Below are positions 26,416-36,248 of a stretch of 64,000 bases of DNA, in pieces. The position numbers and the translations under genes were made by a program. The stretch comes from Aliarcobacter faecis. GTDB taxonomy: Bacteria; Campylobacterota; Campylobacteria; Campylobacterales; Arcobacteraceae. The notes beneath the pieces are model-generated. The model was not told the DNA's origin, made no database searches, and was given only the letters and a program-made list of their open reading frames with translations. The DNA is taken from assembly GCF_013201705.1 (NCBI RefSeq), contig NZ_CP053837.1:1426001-1490000 (forward strand), given 5' to 3'. Positions within the stretch are counted from its first letter, which is position 1. Each line of letters opens with the position of its first letter.

Positions 26416-26433
26416 AAAAGATTAAGAAGATAA

Positions 26434-26460
26434 GTTTAAAAATTTAAAGCATTTTTAAAC
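26434..26460. terminator. Putative bidirectional terminator between ymdB-like gene and trpC
   Basis: The 10-bp stem GTTTAAAAAT / ATTTTTAAAC has a 7-nt loop and overlaps the end of the convergent trpC. It is AT-only apart from the closing pair, hence weak. Confidence 0.45.
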
Positions 26461-27230
26461 TTTTTAAGCTCATTCTCAATACTTGGAACTCTCATAAAAT
26501 GCTCTCCTATTAAAAAAGCATCTGCTCCAATAGAGTGTAAATTTTTGATAACTTCAACATCACTAACACCAGATTCTGCAACAATAATTTTATTATTTGG
26601 AATAATTGGAATTAGTTTTTCACAAAGAGTCATATCCATCTCAAAAGTTTCAAGATTTCTATGATTTATTCCTATAATATCTGCTCCACTTTTAATTGCT
26701 TTTTCTAAATCTTCTTTATCATGAATTTCTACTAAAACTTCTAATCCTAAAGTTCTAGCATAAGTATAAAGCTCCTTTAAATCCTTAGTACTTAAAGATT
26801 TTGCAATTAAGAGTATAAAATCCGCTCCATAAACTAAAGCTTCTAAAATTTGATATTTATCAAGTATAAAATCTTTTCTTAAAAGTGGAGTTGGAACATA
26901 TCTTCTTATTTGTGTTAAGTACTCTAAATTTCCTTGAAAATAGTGAGGTTCAGTTAATACAGAAATTGCATTTGCTCCATTTTTACTATATTCACTTGCA
27001 ATAAAAAGTGGATCAAAATCTGCTTTTATTACACCTTTACTTGGACTTGCTTTTTTAACCTCAGCAATTATTCTTATAGGCTCATCTTTTGTACTTTTTA
27101 AATAGCTCTTTACATCTCTTGGCATATATGGATTTGAAGATAAACTTCTCCCCAACATATCAAAAGGAAGCTCTTTTTTTCTTTTTTCTAAATCTTCTAA
27201 AGTTCTTCTATTTATCTCATCAAGTATCAT
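26436..27230 (-). CDS. trpC: Indole-3-glycerol-phosphate synthase
   Basis: This enzyme closes the indole ring in tryptophan synthesis by converting carboxyphenylamino-deoxyribulose 5-phosphate to indole glycerol phosphate. The 264-residue TIM barrel shows [13 protein letters not shown] (catalytic Lys and phosphate contacts), [23 protein letters not shown] (catalytic Lys), [21 protein letters not shown] and VAESGV, all canonical. The start overlaps the end of the TPR lipoprotein gene by 4 bp. No other trp genes are near, so the pathway is dispersed. Confidence 0.96.
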   Translation of the reverse strand: MILDEINRRTLEDLEKRKKELPFDMLGRSLSSNPYMPRDVKSYLKSTKDEPIRIIAEVKKASPSKGVIKADFDPLFIASEYSKNGANAISVLTEPHYFQGNLEYLTQIRRYVPTPLLRKDFILDKYQILEALVYGADFILLIAKSLSTKDLKELYTYARTLGLEVLVEIHDKEDLEKAIKSGADIIGINHRNLETFEMDMTLCEKLIPIIPNNKIIVAESGVSDVEVIKNLHSIGADAFLIGEHFMRVPSIENELKKFKNALNF

Positions 27231-28531
27231 TTACACTCCTTTATTTTTTCCCAATGTTGTTTTAATTCTTCATCTTCAAGCCCTACTTCATCAATTATCT
27301 TTTTCATAATACTATAAGCTGTTTTACAATTCTTAAGCTTATATTCACCCCACGCTAAAGTATCTAAATATGCTATATTTTCAGCATCTTGTTCAAGTGC
27401 TTTTTTTACTAAATCTACACCTTTTTTTATATCTAACTCATAATCTATTAATAAATATGCTAAAAAGTTTTGATAGATATGATTATTTGAACTTTGTAAA
27501 ACTATTTCTAGTTTTTCTATAACACTAGGAACAATATCTTTTTTATTTGGTGCCATATCAAATTCAACAATAGCAAGCTCTGCTAAAATCTCTTTATCTT
27601 GACTCTCTTCATAAAGCTCTTTTAATAAATCTTTAGCCTTTTGTGGTTGATTTGTAGTTCTATAAGCAGCTACTAAAATATCATCTTTCTCTCTATTTTC
27701 TTCCCAAAAATCTATAATATGATCTTTTTTTATATATTTCCAAAACAGAGTTTTTGTATTATTTAATTGAAGCTGTGAATCATTATTTCTATAATAAAAA
27801 AACATCTCTTTTAAGATATATTCTATTTTTTTCTCATCTTTTAATATCTCATAAAAAGCTATTAGTTGTAAAGATAGATTAAAATCATAATCATATTTTT
27901 TCAAATTATCCTCAAGTTTTGAGACTGCTTCTTGTTGTCTATTTAGTTGAAAAAACTCTAAATTTGCAATAGTACTTAAAGTAATAGCATTTGAAGATAT
28001 GGCAAAAGCTTTAGAGAATATATCATGAGCTTTTTGATACTCTTTTTGTGTTAAATAAATTGTTGCTAAAACATCATAATTTAATTCATTTGGATATAAA
28101 GCAACCAATTTTTCTGCATTTTTAGAAGCTTCTTCTACTTTATCAAGCTTTAACTGTGCAAAGCTATAAAGTCTTAATAAAATCTCTTCTTCTTTTATAT
28201 TAGCTCTTAAATACTTTGCAATTGCAGCTTCAACAAAAACAAAATCTTTTAGTTGAGTTGCTAAAGAGACAGAATTTACTAAATATTCATATTTATTTGT
28301 ATGCTCAAAAAGCTTAAAATATACATCTCTTGCTTCATAATATACTCTTTCATTTTCCATCTCTAAAGCATACATTATATAAAAATCTTCTAATTCAAAT
28401 GGTTTTGGTTCCACTTTTTCAAATACTCTATTATTAACTTTAGTATCATAAGATATTTTTTTTGTAACACAAGCTGTAAAAAATAGTGCTATTAAAAAAA
28501 CAATAGCTAAATTTTTATTATTCCAGGGCAT
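27227..28531 (-). CDS. TPR-repeat lipoprotein
   Basis: This 434-residue outer-envelope protein has a lipoprotein signal ([18 protein letters not shown], Cys about residue 21). The mature part consists of helical tetratricopeptide-type pairs (for example [60 protein letters not shown]). Such proteins scaffold outer-membrane or periplasmic assemblies; the partner is unknown. The start overlaps the YkgJ-family gene by 25 bp and its stop overlaps trpC. It was kept as one gene from ATG 28531 because the signal peptide begins there. Confidence 0.88.
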   Translation of the reverse strand: MPWNNKNLAIVFLIALFFTACVTKKISYDTKVNNRVFEKVEPKPFELEDFYIMYALEMENERVYYEARDVYFKLFEHTNKYEYLVNSVSLATQLKDFVFVEAAIAKYLRANIKEEEILLRLYSFAQLKLDKVEEASKNAEKLVALYPNELNYDVLATIYLTQKEYQKAHDIFSKAFAISSNAITLSTIANLEFFQLNRQQEAVSKLEDNLKKYDYDFNLSLQLIAFYEILKDEKKIEYILKEMFFYYRNNDSQLQLNNTKTLFWKYIKKDHIIDFWEENREKDDILVAAYRTTNQPQKAKDLLKELYEESQDKEILAELAIVEFDMAPNKKDIVPSVIEKLEIVLQSSNNHIYQNFLAYLLIDYELDIKKGVDLVKKALEQDAENIAYLDTLAWGEYKLKNCKTAYSIMKKIIDEVGLEDEELKQHWEKIKECK

Positions 28532-28896
28532 TCTTTATACACCTCATTTTCATTTCTTTTAAAATAATCCCAAAAAGGAAAAGTCCTACATTGAATAGGT
28601 CTTGCCTCATATATCATACACTGTTTTTTTTCTAAATTAAAAAAACAACAAGCAAAATTATTTTTATCTAATTTTATCTCTTTTATACTATATTTATACC
28701 CTACTTTATAAAGACATTTTTCAATTAAGTCTTCAATAGAGATTTTTAAATATTTTGCCAAAGTATCTATCTCATTTTTACTTATCCAAATATAACCACT
28801 ATCACCTATACAACAATTTCCTGCACAACTTTCACAAGCTTTAGGATTAAATGCAAAATTATATCCATCTTTTTTTATTAAACTACTCACATTCAA
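28507..28896 (-). CDS. YkgJ-family cysteine cluster protein
   Basis: This 129-residue protein has the family's clustered cysteines: CESCAGNCCIGDSGYIW near the start, then CCFFNLEKKQCMIYEARPIQCRTFPFW and a C-terminal CPG. The pattern suggests zinc or an iron-sulfur cluster. No firm function is known for the family. It overlaps the methyltransferase gene upstream by 14 bp and the lipoprotein gene downstream, forming a compact operon. Confidence 0.9.
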   Translation of the reverse strand: MNVSSLIKKDGYNFAFNPKACESCAGNCCIGDSGYIWISKNEIDTLAKYLKISIEDLIEKCLYKVGYKYSIKEIKLDKNNFACCFFNLEKKQCMIYEARPIQCRTFPFWDYFKRNENEVYKECPGIIKI

Positions 28897-29599
28897 CCTT
28901 TACACTATGTGTTCCTGCTTCTTTGTAAATATTTTGAACATTTTGTGTAAACTCTTTAACTTCGTCAAAAACAACTAAAGGCTCAAATATTCTAACAAGT
29001 GATTTTGAATCTTTTTTTGTATAAACCATAACTAAACTAGCCTCTTTTGAGATATTTGGATAAACAAATTGTAAAGATTCAAGGTTTAATTTAAACTCAT
29101 TTAAATATAAAATAATTTCATTTAACTGTTTACTATCATAACAGAAAAAAAACTTTCCACCATTTTTCAAAACATCTGAAGCTTTTTTTATAAAATCTCT
29201 TAAAGGCAGAGAGTCATTATATCTTGCAATTTTTATATTCTCATTTTCACTTTTTATAACATTACAGTGATAAAAAGGAGGATTTGAAACACAAAAATCA
29301 AACTTTTTATCAAAATTAAAATCCAAAAATGAACCTTTGTGCATTATTGAAACAATATTATTTATAGCTGAATTCTTAATTGAAAGGAATTGAAAAATTT
29401 CTTGAATTTCTACTTGATTTAAAACTATTTTATGATACTTTTTTGCTAATAATAGCCCTAAAATACCACTTCCACTTCCAATATCCAAAAGTTCGCCATT
29501 TATATTTTTATACTTTTCTAAATTTTTACAAATAAAATTAAACAAAAAATGTGTATCACTGTTGTAACAATAACCATTTTGTGGTTGATATAGTACCAA
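28883..29599 (-). CDS. tRNA1(Val) adenine-N6-methyltransferase-like protein
   Basis: This 238-residue SAM-dependent methyltransferase is of the TrmN6/YfiC type. It has the SAM-binding motif LLDIGSGSGILGLLLAKK (about 37-54) and the catalytic NPPFY (about 110) that marks N-methylation of exocyclic amino groups. The start QPQNGYCYNSDTHFL resembles the family's N-terminus, which positions tRNA. In E. coli TrmN6 modifies A37 of tRNA-Val; the target here is inferred. It is the first gene of the unit running to trpC. Confidence 0.85.
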   Translation of the reverse strand: MVLYQPQNGYCYNSDTHFLFNFICKNLEKYKNINGELLDIGSGSGILGLLLAKKYHKIVLNQVEIQEIFQFLSIKNSAINNIVSIMHKGSFLDFNFDKKFDFCVSNPPFYHCNVIKSENENIKIARYNDSLPLRDFIKKASDVLKNGGKFFFCYDSKQLNEIILYLNEFKLNLESLQFVYPNISKEASLVMVYTKKDSKSLVRIFEPLVVFDEVKEFTQNVQNIYKEAGTHSVKVECE

Positions 29600-29675
29600 A
29601 AAGCTTCCTTTTTTAAAATCCCTTGATTATATCCAAATTATTTATATTTTTCTTTTAATAATATAAGCAAAGATA

Positions 29676-29703
29676 TTGTACTATTACTAGCATAAATTAT
29701 AAA
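29676..29703 (+). promoter_or_regulatory. Possible oorDABC promoter
   Basis: TTGTAC (29676-29681) and TATAAA (29698-29703) are separated by 16 bp, 37 bp before the oorD start. In such AT-rich DNA this is only suggestive. Confidence 0.35.
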
Positions 29704-29740
29704 ATTTATAAATTTTAATTATATTTAATGAAGGTAAATT

Positions 29741-30070
29741 ATGTCAAATATTGAGGCTCCTTTAAAAACACCTGTATGGGTTGATGAAAGTAGATGTAAA
29801 GCATGTGATAGATGTGTATCTGTTTGTCCTGCTGGAGTACTAGGGATGAGACAAGATATTCACTCAACTTTAGGTTCTATGGCTACAGTTGTTCATCCTG
29901 ATGCTTGTATTGGGTGTAATGACTGTGAACTATCTTGCCCTGATTTTGCAATTTTTGTAGCAGATAAAAAAGAGTTTAAGTTCGCAAAATTAAGTGAAGA
30001 TGCAAAACAAAGACAAGAAAAAATTATAAAAAATAGTTATAAAATATTAGATGAAGATAAGAAGGTTTGA
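29741..30070 (+). CDS. oorD: 2-oxoglutarate:acceptor oxidoreductase, delta (ferredoxin) subunit
   Basis: This 109-residue subunit carries two [4Fe-4S] clusters, seen as CKACDRCVSVCPAGVL and CIGCNDCELSCPDFA. It passes electrons from the thiamine-dependent core of the complex that oxidises 2-oxoglutarate to succinyl-CoA in the TCA cycle of this group. The order oorD-A-B-C is that of Campylobacter and Helicobacter. Its stop is 2 bp before the oorA ATG, so the genes are translationally linked. Confidence 0.95.
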   Translation: MSNIEAPLKTPVWVDESRCKACDRCVSVCPAGVLGMRQDIHSTLGSMATVVHPDACIGCNDCELSCPDFAIFVADKKEFKFAKLSEDAKQRQEKIIKNSYKILDEDKKV

Positions 30071-30072
30071 TT

Positions 30073-31203
30073 ATGTCAAGAGAATTAATATCAACAGGAA
30101 ATGAATTAGCAGCTTTAGCAGCAGTTGATTCAAAATGTGAATTTTTTGGAGGATATCCTATTACTCCTTCAAGTGAAATAATGCACTCATTATCATCAAA
30201 ACTACCTGCAATTGGTGGAGTTTGTATTCAAATGGAAGATGAAATAGCAGGAATTTGTTCTGCTTTAGGAGCTGCTATGAGTGGTAAAAGATCAATGACA
30301 GCATCTTCTGGTCCTGGAATTTCACTAAAATCTGAAAATTTAGGACTTGGATATATTGCTGAAGTCCCTTTAGTTGTTATAAATGTAATGAGAGGAGGAC
30401 CTTCAACTGGACTTCCTACAAGAGTGGCACAAGGTGATATTTTACAAGCAAAAAATCCAACTCATGGAGATGTAAAATCTATTACTTTAATGCCTGGAAA
30501 TTTAACAGAGTGTTATAGTGAAGTTGTACGAGCTTTTAATCTAGCAGATAGATTTATGCAACCAGTTTTTGTTTTACTTGATGAAACTATTGGTCATATG
30601 GCTGGAAAAGTTACTCTTCCAGATTTAAAAGAGATAGAAGAAAACATAATCTTGCGAAAAAGATTTAATGGTGATAAAAAAGATTATCTCCCTTATGGTG
30701 TAAAAGATGATGAACCAGCGGTTTTAAATCCTATGTTTGAGGGATTTAGATATCACTTTACAGGGCTTCATCACGGACCAACTGGTCATCCAACAGAAGA
30801 TGGAGTTGTTTGTGATGCTTTAATGAAAAGATTATTTAAAAAAGTTGAAGCTCATACAGATGAACTAGAATTAAATGAAGAGTATATGTTAGATGATGCA
30901 GATATTTTAATAATTGCTTATGGTTCAGTATCACTAGGTGCTAAAGAGGCTATAAACCGTCTTCGAAAAGAGGGAATAAAAGCTGGAATGTTTAGACCAA
31001 AAACTATTTGGCCAAGCCCTGAAAAAAGAATAAAAGAGCTTGTAAACAGATTTGATAAAGTTTTAGTTGCTGAACTTAATATGGGACAATATACTCAAGA
31101 GATACAAAGAGTTAGTGGAAGATTAAACTTTGATACACTTTTAAAAGCAAATGGAAGACCACTTTCACCACTTGAAATAATAGAAAAAGTAAAAGGAATG
31201 TAA
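30073..31203 (+). CDS. oorA: 2-oxoglutarate:acceptor oxidoreductase, alpha subunit
   Basis: This 376-residue alpha subunit has the pyrimidine-binding and C-terminal domains of the pyruvate/2-oxoacid ferredoxin oxidoreductase family. GGYPITPSSEIMH and MEDEIAGICSALGAAMSG form the cofactor interface. TASSGPGISLKSENLGLG is highly conserved, and ADILIIAYGSVSLGAKEA opens the transketolase C-terminal-like domain. I use ATG 30073 with GAAGG upstream rather than the TTG two codons earlier, which would overlap the oorD stop. It acts with oorB as the catalytic pair in the cytosol. Confidence 0.95.
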   Translation: MSRELISTGNELAALAAVDSKCEFFGGYPITPSSEIMHSLSSKLPAIGGVCIQMEDEIAGICSALGAAMSGKRSMTASSGPGISLKSENLGLGYIAEVPLVVINVMRGGPSTGLPTRVAQGDILQAKNPTHGDVKSITLMPGNLTECYSEVVRAFNLADRFMQPVFVLLDETIGHMAGKVTLPDLKEIEENIILRKRFNGDKKDYLPYGVKDDEPAVLNPMFEGFRYHFTGLHHGPTGHPTEDGVVCDALMKRLFKKVEAHTDELELNEEYMLDDADILIIAYGSVSLGAKEAINRLRKEGIKAGMFRPKTIWPSPEKRIKELVNRFDKVLVAELNMGQYTQEIQRVSGRLNFDTLLKANGRPLSPLEIIEKVKGM

Positions 31204-31204
31204 T

Positions 31205-32038
31205 ATGGCTTTTAACTATGATGAATATTTAAGAACAGATAAAATGCCAACTTTATGGTGTTGGGGATGTGGTGATGGAGTTATATTAAAAGCATTAATT
31301 AGAGCTATTGATAAACTTGGTTGGAATATGGATGATGTTTGTGTTGTTTCTGGGATTGGGTGTTCTGGAAGATTTAGTTCATATATAAATTGTAATACTG
31401 TTCACACAACACATGGAAGAACTTTGGCTTATGCAACTGGTATAAAACTTGCAAATCCAAACAAAAAAGTAATAGTTGTTGGTGGAGATGGAGATGGATT
31501 AGCTATTGGTGGAAATCATACAATTCATGCAAGTAGAAGAAATATTGATTTAACATATATTTTAATTAATAACTTTATTTATGGTCTTACAAACTCTCAA
31601 ACAAGTCCAACAACTCCAAAGGGAATGTGGACAGCAACAATGGAGAGAGGAAATATTGACCCAACATTTGACTCTTGTAAATTAGTTGAAGCTGCTGGTG
31701 CTTCTTTTGTTGCAAGAGAGACTATGATTGATCCAAAAAAGCTTGAAAAAACTTTAGTAAAAGCTCTTGAGCATAAAGGTTTTTCATATTTAGAGGTATT
31801 TTCTAATTGCCATGTAAATTTAGGAAGAAAAAACAAAATGGCAAGTGCAACAGCAAATTTAGAGTGGATAGACTCAATTTCTCTAGCAAAAACTAAGTTT
31901 GATATGCTTGAAGATAGTGAGAAAGATGGAAAATTCCCAACTGGAGTTTTAAAACAAGATTTAGAAGCACTTGAATATTGTGAAGCTTATGAAAAAGTAA
32001 AAGAGGCTCACAAAAATAAAACTATGGTTGAGTTATAA
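31205..32038 (+). CDS. oorB: 2-oxoglutarate:acceptor oxidoreductase, beta subunit
   Basis: This 277-residue subunit binds thiamine diphosphate. It has WCWGCGDGVILKAL at the start, SGIGCSGRFSSYI, THGRTLAYATGIKLANP, the metal/ThDP motif VVGGDGDGLAIGGNH, and NNFIYGLTNSQTSPT. It ends one nucleotide plus an RBS before oorC (AAGGAG at 32037). These features match the beta subunits of 2-oxoacid oxidoreductases. The complex uses ferredoxin or flavodoxin, which suits microaerobic TCA operation. Confidence 0.96.
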   Translation: MAFNYDEYLRTDKMPTLWCWGCGDGVILKALIRAIDKLGWNMDDVCVVSGIGCSGRFSSYINCNTVHTTHGRTLAYATGIKLANPNKKVIVVGGDGDGLAIGGNHTIHASRRNIDLTYILINNFIYGLTNSQTSPTTPKGMWTATMERGNIDPTFDSCKLVEAAGASFVARETMIDPKKLEKTLVKALEHKGFSYLEVFSNCHVNLGRKNKMASATANLEWIDSISLAKTKFDMLEDSEKDGKFPTGVLKQDLEALEYCEAYEKVKEAHKNKTMVEL

Positions 32039-32047
32039 GGAGCAAAT

Positions 32048-32614
32048 ATGTCACAAAATCGAACTTTAATGAGATTTACAGGGGTTGGTGGTCAAGGTGT
32101 ACTTCTAGCTGGTGAAATTTTTGCTGCTGCAAAGATTAACAATGGTGGATTTGGTCTAAAAACAGCAACTTATACTTCACAAGTTCGTGGTGGTCCAACT
32201 GTTGTTGATATAACTTTACAAGATGAAGAGATAATCTACCCTTATGCAAATGATGGTGAGATAGATTTTATGCTTTCTGTTGCTCAAATCTCTTTTGATC
32301 TATTTAAAAATGGAGTAAAAAATGGTGCAACAATAGTAGTTGAACCAAACTTAGTAAGACCAAGCAATGAAGATAAAAATAGATGGAATATTATTGAAAT
32401 CCCTATTATTACAATAGCAAAAGAGGAAGTAGGAAATGTAATTACTCAATCTATTTTAGCTTTAGCAATAGCAAACTATTTTACAGGAGAAACAATTCCA
32501 AAAGAGGTTTTAAGAAGTACAATGCTTTCAAAAATCCCTGCAAAACTTCACGATATGAATAATAAAGCTTATGATTTAGGTTATAAATATGCCAAAGAGG
32601 CTGATAATAGATAA
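32048..32614 (+). CDS. oorC: 2-oxoglutarate:acceptor oxidoreductase, gamma subunit
   Basis: This 188-residue gamma subunit has TGVGGQGVLLAGEIFAAA at the N-terminus and YTSQVRGGPTVVDITL, both family signatures. It completes the OorDABC complex. It is the last gene, followed by a strong bidirectional terminator. Confidence 0.95.
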   Translation: MSQNRTLMRFTGVGGQGVLLAGEIFAAAKINNGGFGLKTATYTSQVRGGPTVVDITLQDEEIIYPYANDGEIDFMLSVAQISFDLFKNGVKNGATIVVEPNLVRPSNEDKNRWNIIEIPIITIAKEEVGNVITQSILALAIANYFTGETIPKEVLRSTMLSKIPAKLHDMNNKAYDLGYKYAKEADNR

Positions 32615-32616
32615 GC

Positions 32617-32642
32617 TAAAATTAGGGTTTCCCCTAATTTTA
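32617..32642. terminator. Bidirectional terminator between oorC and the alcohol dehydrogenase
   Basis: The perfect 11-bp stem TAAAATTAGGG / CCCTAATTTTA has a 4-nt loop and starts 3 bp after the oorC stop. It overlaps the stop of the convergent dehydrogenase gene. Confidence 0.85.
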
Positions 32643-33767
32643 AAGAGCATTATTTAAAATCTTCTCTAAATCATCTTTTGAAATCTCTTCTTGAAATGAT
32701 AAATTTTTAATAATTTCAGATATATTCTTTTCATCTAAATCAAACTGTTTTAATCTTGTAGGAGTTCCTATTTTATTAAACCAATTTTCTAAAGCAACTA
32801 TGCCTTCAATTGCACTATTTTTTCCAAAAACCTCTTTTGCAAATCTTATAAATTGTACCTCATTATTTTTATAATACCACTTCATCCAAGCTGGCATTAC
32901 AACAGATAATCCTGCACCATGAGGTACATTATAAAGTGCTGAAAGTGAATGTTCTATCATATGATTTGGAAAAGAAAAACCAGCTGTTCCAACCGTTGTT
33001 GTTCCATTTAGTGCATTTGTTGCAGCCCAAGCAAACTCTCCTCTTGCACTATAATCATCTGGATTTTCTATTAAAATCTCTGTTGTTCTTATAACTGTTT
33101 TTATAATATTTTCTACATAACCACTATTATATTGTGATTGAATTTTTGCAGTAAAATATCCTTCAATACAGTGAGCTATAATATCTGAAGCTGAATAAAC
33201 TAAATAATCCTTTGAAACACTCTTTTGAAGTTCTGGATTTATAACTGATATTTTTGGATAAATAAGTGGTGACCAAATATTAAACTTTTGTTTTGTTTTC
33301 TCATTTGTTATAACAGCATAACCATTCATCTCACTTCCTGTTGCTGCTAGAGTTATAATATCAAAAATAGGTAATGCCTTTGTAATTTGCTCTTTACCTA
33401 AAAAGAAATCCCAAATTTCACACTCACTTAAACTTCCAACAGCGATTGTCTTTGAACTATCAAGCACTGAACCACCACCAACACTTAAAATAGCTTCAAC
33501 TTTTTGCTCTTTTGCCATTTTTATAGCTTCTCTTACAGTTTTTATAATTGGGTTACTTATAACTCCACCAAAGCTTACAAACTCTATACTATTCTCTTTT
33601 AAACTCTTCTCAACTGTATCAAAAAGCCCATCTTTTTTTATTCGTTCACTTCCATAAACTAGCAAAACTTTTTTTACACCAAACTCACTTATATATTTTC
33701 CTATATTTTTCTCTTTATCTTTTCCAAACTCAACTCTTGTTGGATTATAAAAACTAAAATTTTCCAT
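32640..33767 (-). CDS. Iron-containing alcohol dehydrogenase (YqhD/BDH-like)
   Basis: This 375-residue group III alcohol dehydrogenase probably reduces aldehydes with NADPH. It has the nucleotide motif LSVGGGSVLDSSK, metal ligands in DIIAHCIEGYF and HMIEHSLSALYNVPHGAGL, and the usual N-terminal FYNPTRVEFGK. I use ATG 33767, preceded by AAGGAG; an upstream in-frame start 12 codons earlier lacks an RBS. It lies at the end of a cluster led by a YqhC-type AraC regulator, like the aldehyde-defence pair YqhC/YqhD of E. coli. A 172-bp gap suggests its own promoter. Confidence 0.9.
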   Translation of the reverse strand: MENFSFYNPTRVEFGKDKEKNIGKYISEFGVKKVLLVYGSERIKKDGLFDTVEKSLKENSIEFVSFGGVISNPIIKTVREAIKMAKEQKVEAILSVGGGSVLDSSKTIAVGSLSECEIWDFFLGKEQITKALPIFDIITLAATGSEMNGYAVITNEKTKQKFNIWSPLIYPKISVINPELQKSVSKDYLVYSASDIIAHCIEGYFTAKIQSQYNSGYVENIIKTVIRTTEILIENPDDYSARGEFAWAATNALNGTTTVGTAGFSFPNHMIEHSLSALYNVPHGAGLSVVMPAWMKWYYKNNEVQFIRFAKEVFGKNSAIEGIVALENWFNKIGTPTRLKQFDLDEKNISEIIKNLSFQEEISKDDLEKILNNAL

Positions 33768-33939
33768 AAATACTCCTTTTTTTATCTCTAATATTATAAA
33801 CAAATATTTTTATTTTTAGTTGCAAAATACTTTATTTTGTTTGCCTAATACTTCAAATTTCTAAATTTTACCTAAACTTTACACAACTTTAAAATATACT
33901 ACACTCACAATGTTTTGTTTTAGCATATTTAGAAGTTTT

Positions 33940-35157
33940 TTATAAAGTCAAATCTTCAATAAGCCTACTTCTTCTATACTCTGCTCTTGTAATATATGCC
34001 ATAAGCGAACATAAAAAAAGTATCAAAGCACTAAATAAAAATGTCGCAACAAATCCAAGAATATCATATAAAATCCCACCAAAGAATGCTCCAATAGTAA
34101 TAGCAAGTTGAATAACTGCAACCATCAAACCACCACCAGCTTCAACCTCATCACCAATTAAAGTCTTACTCAACCAAGTCCACCAAACAGTTGGCAAAGA
34201 AGTTCCTAAAAATCCCCATAAAAACATCAAAACTAACATATTTAAAAATGAGTGATTAATAAAAATAAATAAAAGTGCAACAACCATCATCAAAAATGGA
34301 AAAAGTATCAGCAACAAATATAGAGTTCTTTTTAGTAGATTTCCCACTATCATATTACCTATAAGCCCAGCTATTCCCATCGTAAAAAGTAGTATTGTAA
34401 GCTGTTGGTAGTTTACATTTATAACTGTTTCTAAATATGGACGAATATATGAAAATAGTGCAAATTGCCCCATAAAAAGAAAGATTATCGCTAAAATCCC
34501 CATAGAAACTATCTTTTTTTTCAAAACTTTAAAGGCACTAAAAACATTTGATTTACGGCTTGTTTTCTCTTGTATTGGCAAATTTGGTAGAGCTTTATAT
34601 TGCCAAATAAAAGTAATTATTGCAAAAGGAACAATGATAAAAAATGCACCTCTCCAGCCAATAACTCCACCTAAATAACTTCCCAATGGAGCTGCTAACA
34701 TCGTTGCTAGTGCATTTCCACCATTCATCAAAGCCAAAGCTTTTGGAACTTCTTTTTCATTTACAATTTTTAGTATAACTGCTGTTTGCATACTCCAAAA
34801 TCCACCAACACTTATACCTAAAATAGCTCTTCCAAGTAGTAAAATAGTTTGGTTTGGAGCAAAAGTTACAATAAGCCCAGAAATAAGCATAAAAAATACA
34901 AAAAGTAAAATAGCTTTTTTCCTATTCATATTTCCTATTATTGAACCTAAAAATAGACTTGTAAAAAAGGCAAAAATCCCTGATATTGAGATACTTTGCC
35001 CTGCTTGTCCTGTTGTGATACTTAAATCATTACTCATCAAAGTTAAAAAAGCTACTGGCATAAACTCACTAGCAATTAAAACAAAAGCACATAAAGCCAT
35101 ACCCCAAACTGCACTCCAAAGAGATTTTTTATCTGTACTATTTATATTTGTTTGCAT
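33940..35157 (-). CDS. MFS transporter (SotB/arabinose-efflux type)
   Basis: This 405-residue inner-membrane carrier of the DHA1 family has twelve predicted helices, beginning AVWGMALCAFVLIASEFMPV. It has the loop 2-3 segment IGNMNRKKAILLF and GRAILGISVGGFWSMQTA. It resembles the E. coli sugar-efflux protein SotB, so it may export sugars or small toxic metabolites by proton exchange. It sits 9 bp after the hydrolase gene in the AraC-controlled cluster. Confidence 0.9.
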   Translation of the reverse strand: MQTNINSTDKKSLWSAVWGMALCAFVLIASEFMPVAFLTLMSNDLSITTGQAGQSISISGIFAFFTSLFLGSIIGNMNRKKAILLFVFFMLISGLIVTFAPNQTILLLGRAILGISVGGFWSMQTAVILKIVNEKEVPKALALMNGGNALATMLAAPLGSYLGGVIGWRGAFFIIVPFAIITFIWQYKALPNLPIQEKTSRKSNVFSAFKVLKKKIVSMGILAIIFLFMGQFALFSYIRPYLETVINVNYQQLTILLFTMGIAGLIGNMIVGNLLKRTLYLLLILFPFLMMVVALLFIFINHSFLNMLVLMFLWGFLGTSLPTVWWTWLSKTLIGDEVEAGGGLMVAVIQLAITIGAFFGGILYDILGFVATFLFSALILFLCSLMAYITRAEYRRSRLIEDLTL

Positions 35158-35166
35158 TTTACTCTT

Positions 35167-36234
35167 TTACTTTAAATTTTTTGAAAAAAACTCTACTATT
35201 TTATCAAATGGAATTTTGTCCATTTTGTCATATAAATCTGTATGAACTGCATCTGCAACGATGATAAGCTCTTTTGGTTCTTTTGCATTTTCAAAAGCTG
35301 TTTGGCTAAAATATCTTGAATGTGCTTTTTCTCCTGCGATGATAAGTATAGGTCTTGGCGAAATTTCATCAATATAAGTTAGGATTTTAGAATTTAAAAA
35401 TGGTAGTGGAGTTGTCATCGTCCAAGCATTACCTGAATTTACAGAACGCTTATGATAACCTCTTGGTGTCATATAATAATCGGCATATTCAACTAAAAAC
35501 TGTGCTTCTCCACCTGCTAGTTTATTATATGGTAGTTGATATGCTGGTTTACCATTTTCAACATCTTTCCATCTTTGTTCAGCTAATTGGTTTAAAAATG
35601 CTTCTTTTTGTTCAAAAGTTGTAGAGTCATTATAACCTTTTGTCATCACTCTTGTCATATCATACATTACAGTTGTTGCAACTGCTTTTATTCTTTTATC
35701 AACAGAAGCTGCATTAAGTGCAAATCCACCCCAACCACAAATACCAATAATTCCGATTTTTTCACGATTTACATTTTTTTGTAAACCAAGAAAATCAACT
35801 GCTGCACTAAAATCTTCTGTGCTAATCTCAGGTGAAGCAAGATTACGAGATTCACCAGAACTTTCTCCTGTATAAGATGGGTCAAAAGCTAAAGTTATAA
35901 ATCCTCTTTCTGCCATAGTTTGTGCATAAAGACCAGATGATTGCTCTTTTACTGCACCAAATGGACCACCAATAGCCAAAGCTGATAGCTTTTTATTTTC
36001 AATATTTTTAGGTACATATAAATCAGCTACTATTTTGATACCATATCTATTTGTAAAACTTACTTTTTTATGCTCTACATTGTTGCTTTTAGGAAAAGTT
36101 TTATCCCAAATATCACTTATTTTTTTATCAGCTTTACTATCATTTGAAAAAGCCATAGTACTTGCTCCTACTAATATTGTTGTTGCTACTGCACTTTTTT
36201 TCAAAAATTCTCTTCTTTCATTATTTTGTTTCAT
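35167..36234 (-). CDS. Tat-exported alpha/beta hydrolase (dienelactone-hydrolase-like)
   Basis: This 355-residue protein has a twin-arginine signal (ERREFLKKSAVATTILVGAS). The alpha/beta-hydrolase nucleophile elbow is GICGWGG, with Cys instead of Ser, as in dienelactone hydrolases. An oxyanion region AIGGPFGAVKEQSSG and a terminal histidine in VADAVHTDLYDK complete the triad. Proteins of this type occur in YqhC-like clusters. Substrate unknown, probably an ester or lactone in the periplasm. It is followed after 9 bp by the MFS gene. Confidence 0.88.
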   Translation of the reverse strand: MKQNNERREFLKKSAVATTILVGASTMAFSNDSKADKKISDIWDKTFPKSNNVEHKKVSFTNRYGIKIVADLYVPKNIENKKLSALAIGGPFGAVKEQSSGLYAQTMAERGFITLAFDPSYTGESSGESRNLASPEISTEDFSAAVDFLGLQKNVNREKIGIIGICGWGGFALNAASVDKRIKAVATTVMYDMTRVMTKGYNDSTTFEQKEAFLNQLAEQRWKDVENGKPAYQLPYNKLAGGEAQFLVEYADYYMTPRGYHKRSVNSGNAWTMTTPLPFLNSKILTYIDEISPRPILIIAGEKAHSRYFSQTAFENAKEPKELIIVADAVHTDLYDKMDKIPFDKIVEFFSKNLK

Positions 36235-36248
36235 TTTTAATCCTTTAT

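Noticed and set aside
33768-33939. A third AraC operator before the alcohol dehydrogenase
   Set aside because: I found no pair of TTTGNAGNAT half-sites with 21-bp spacing in this gap.
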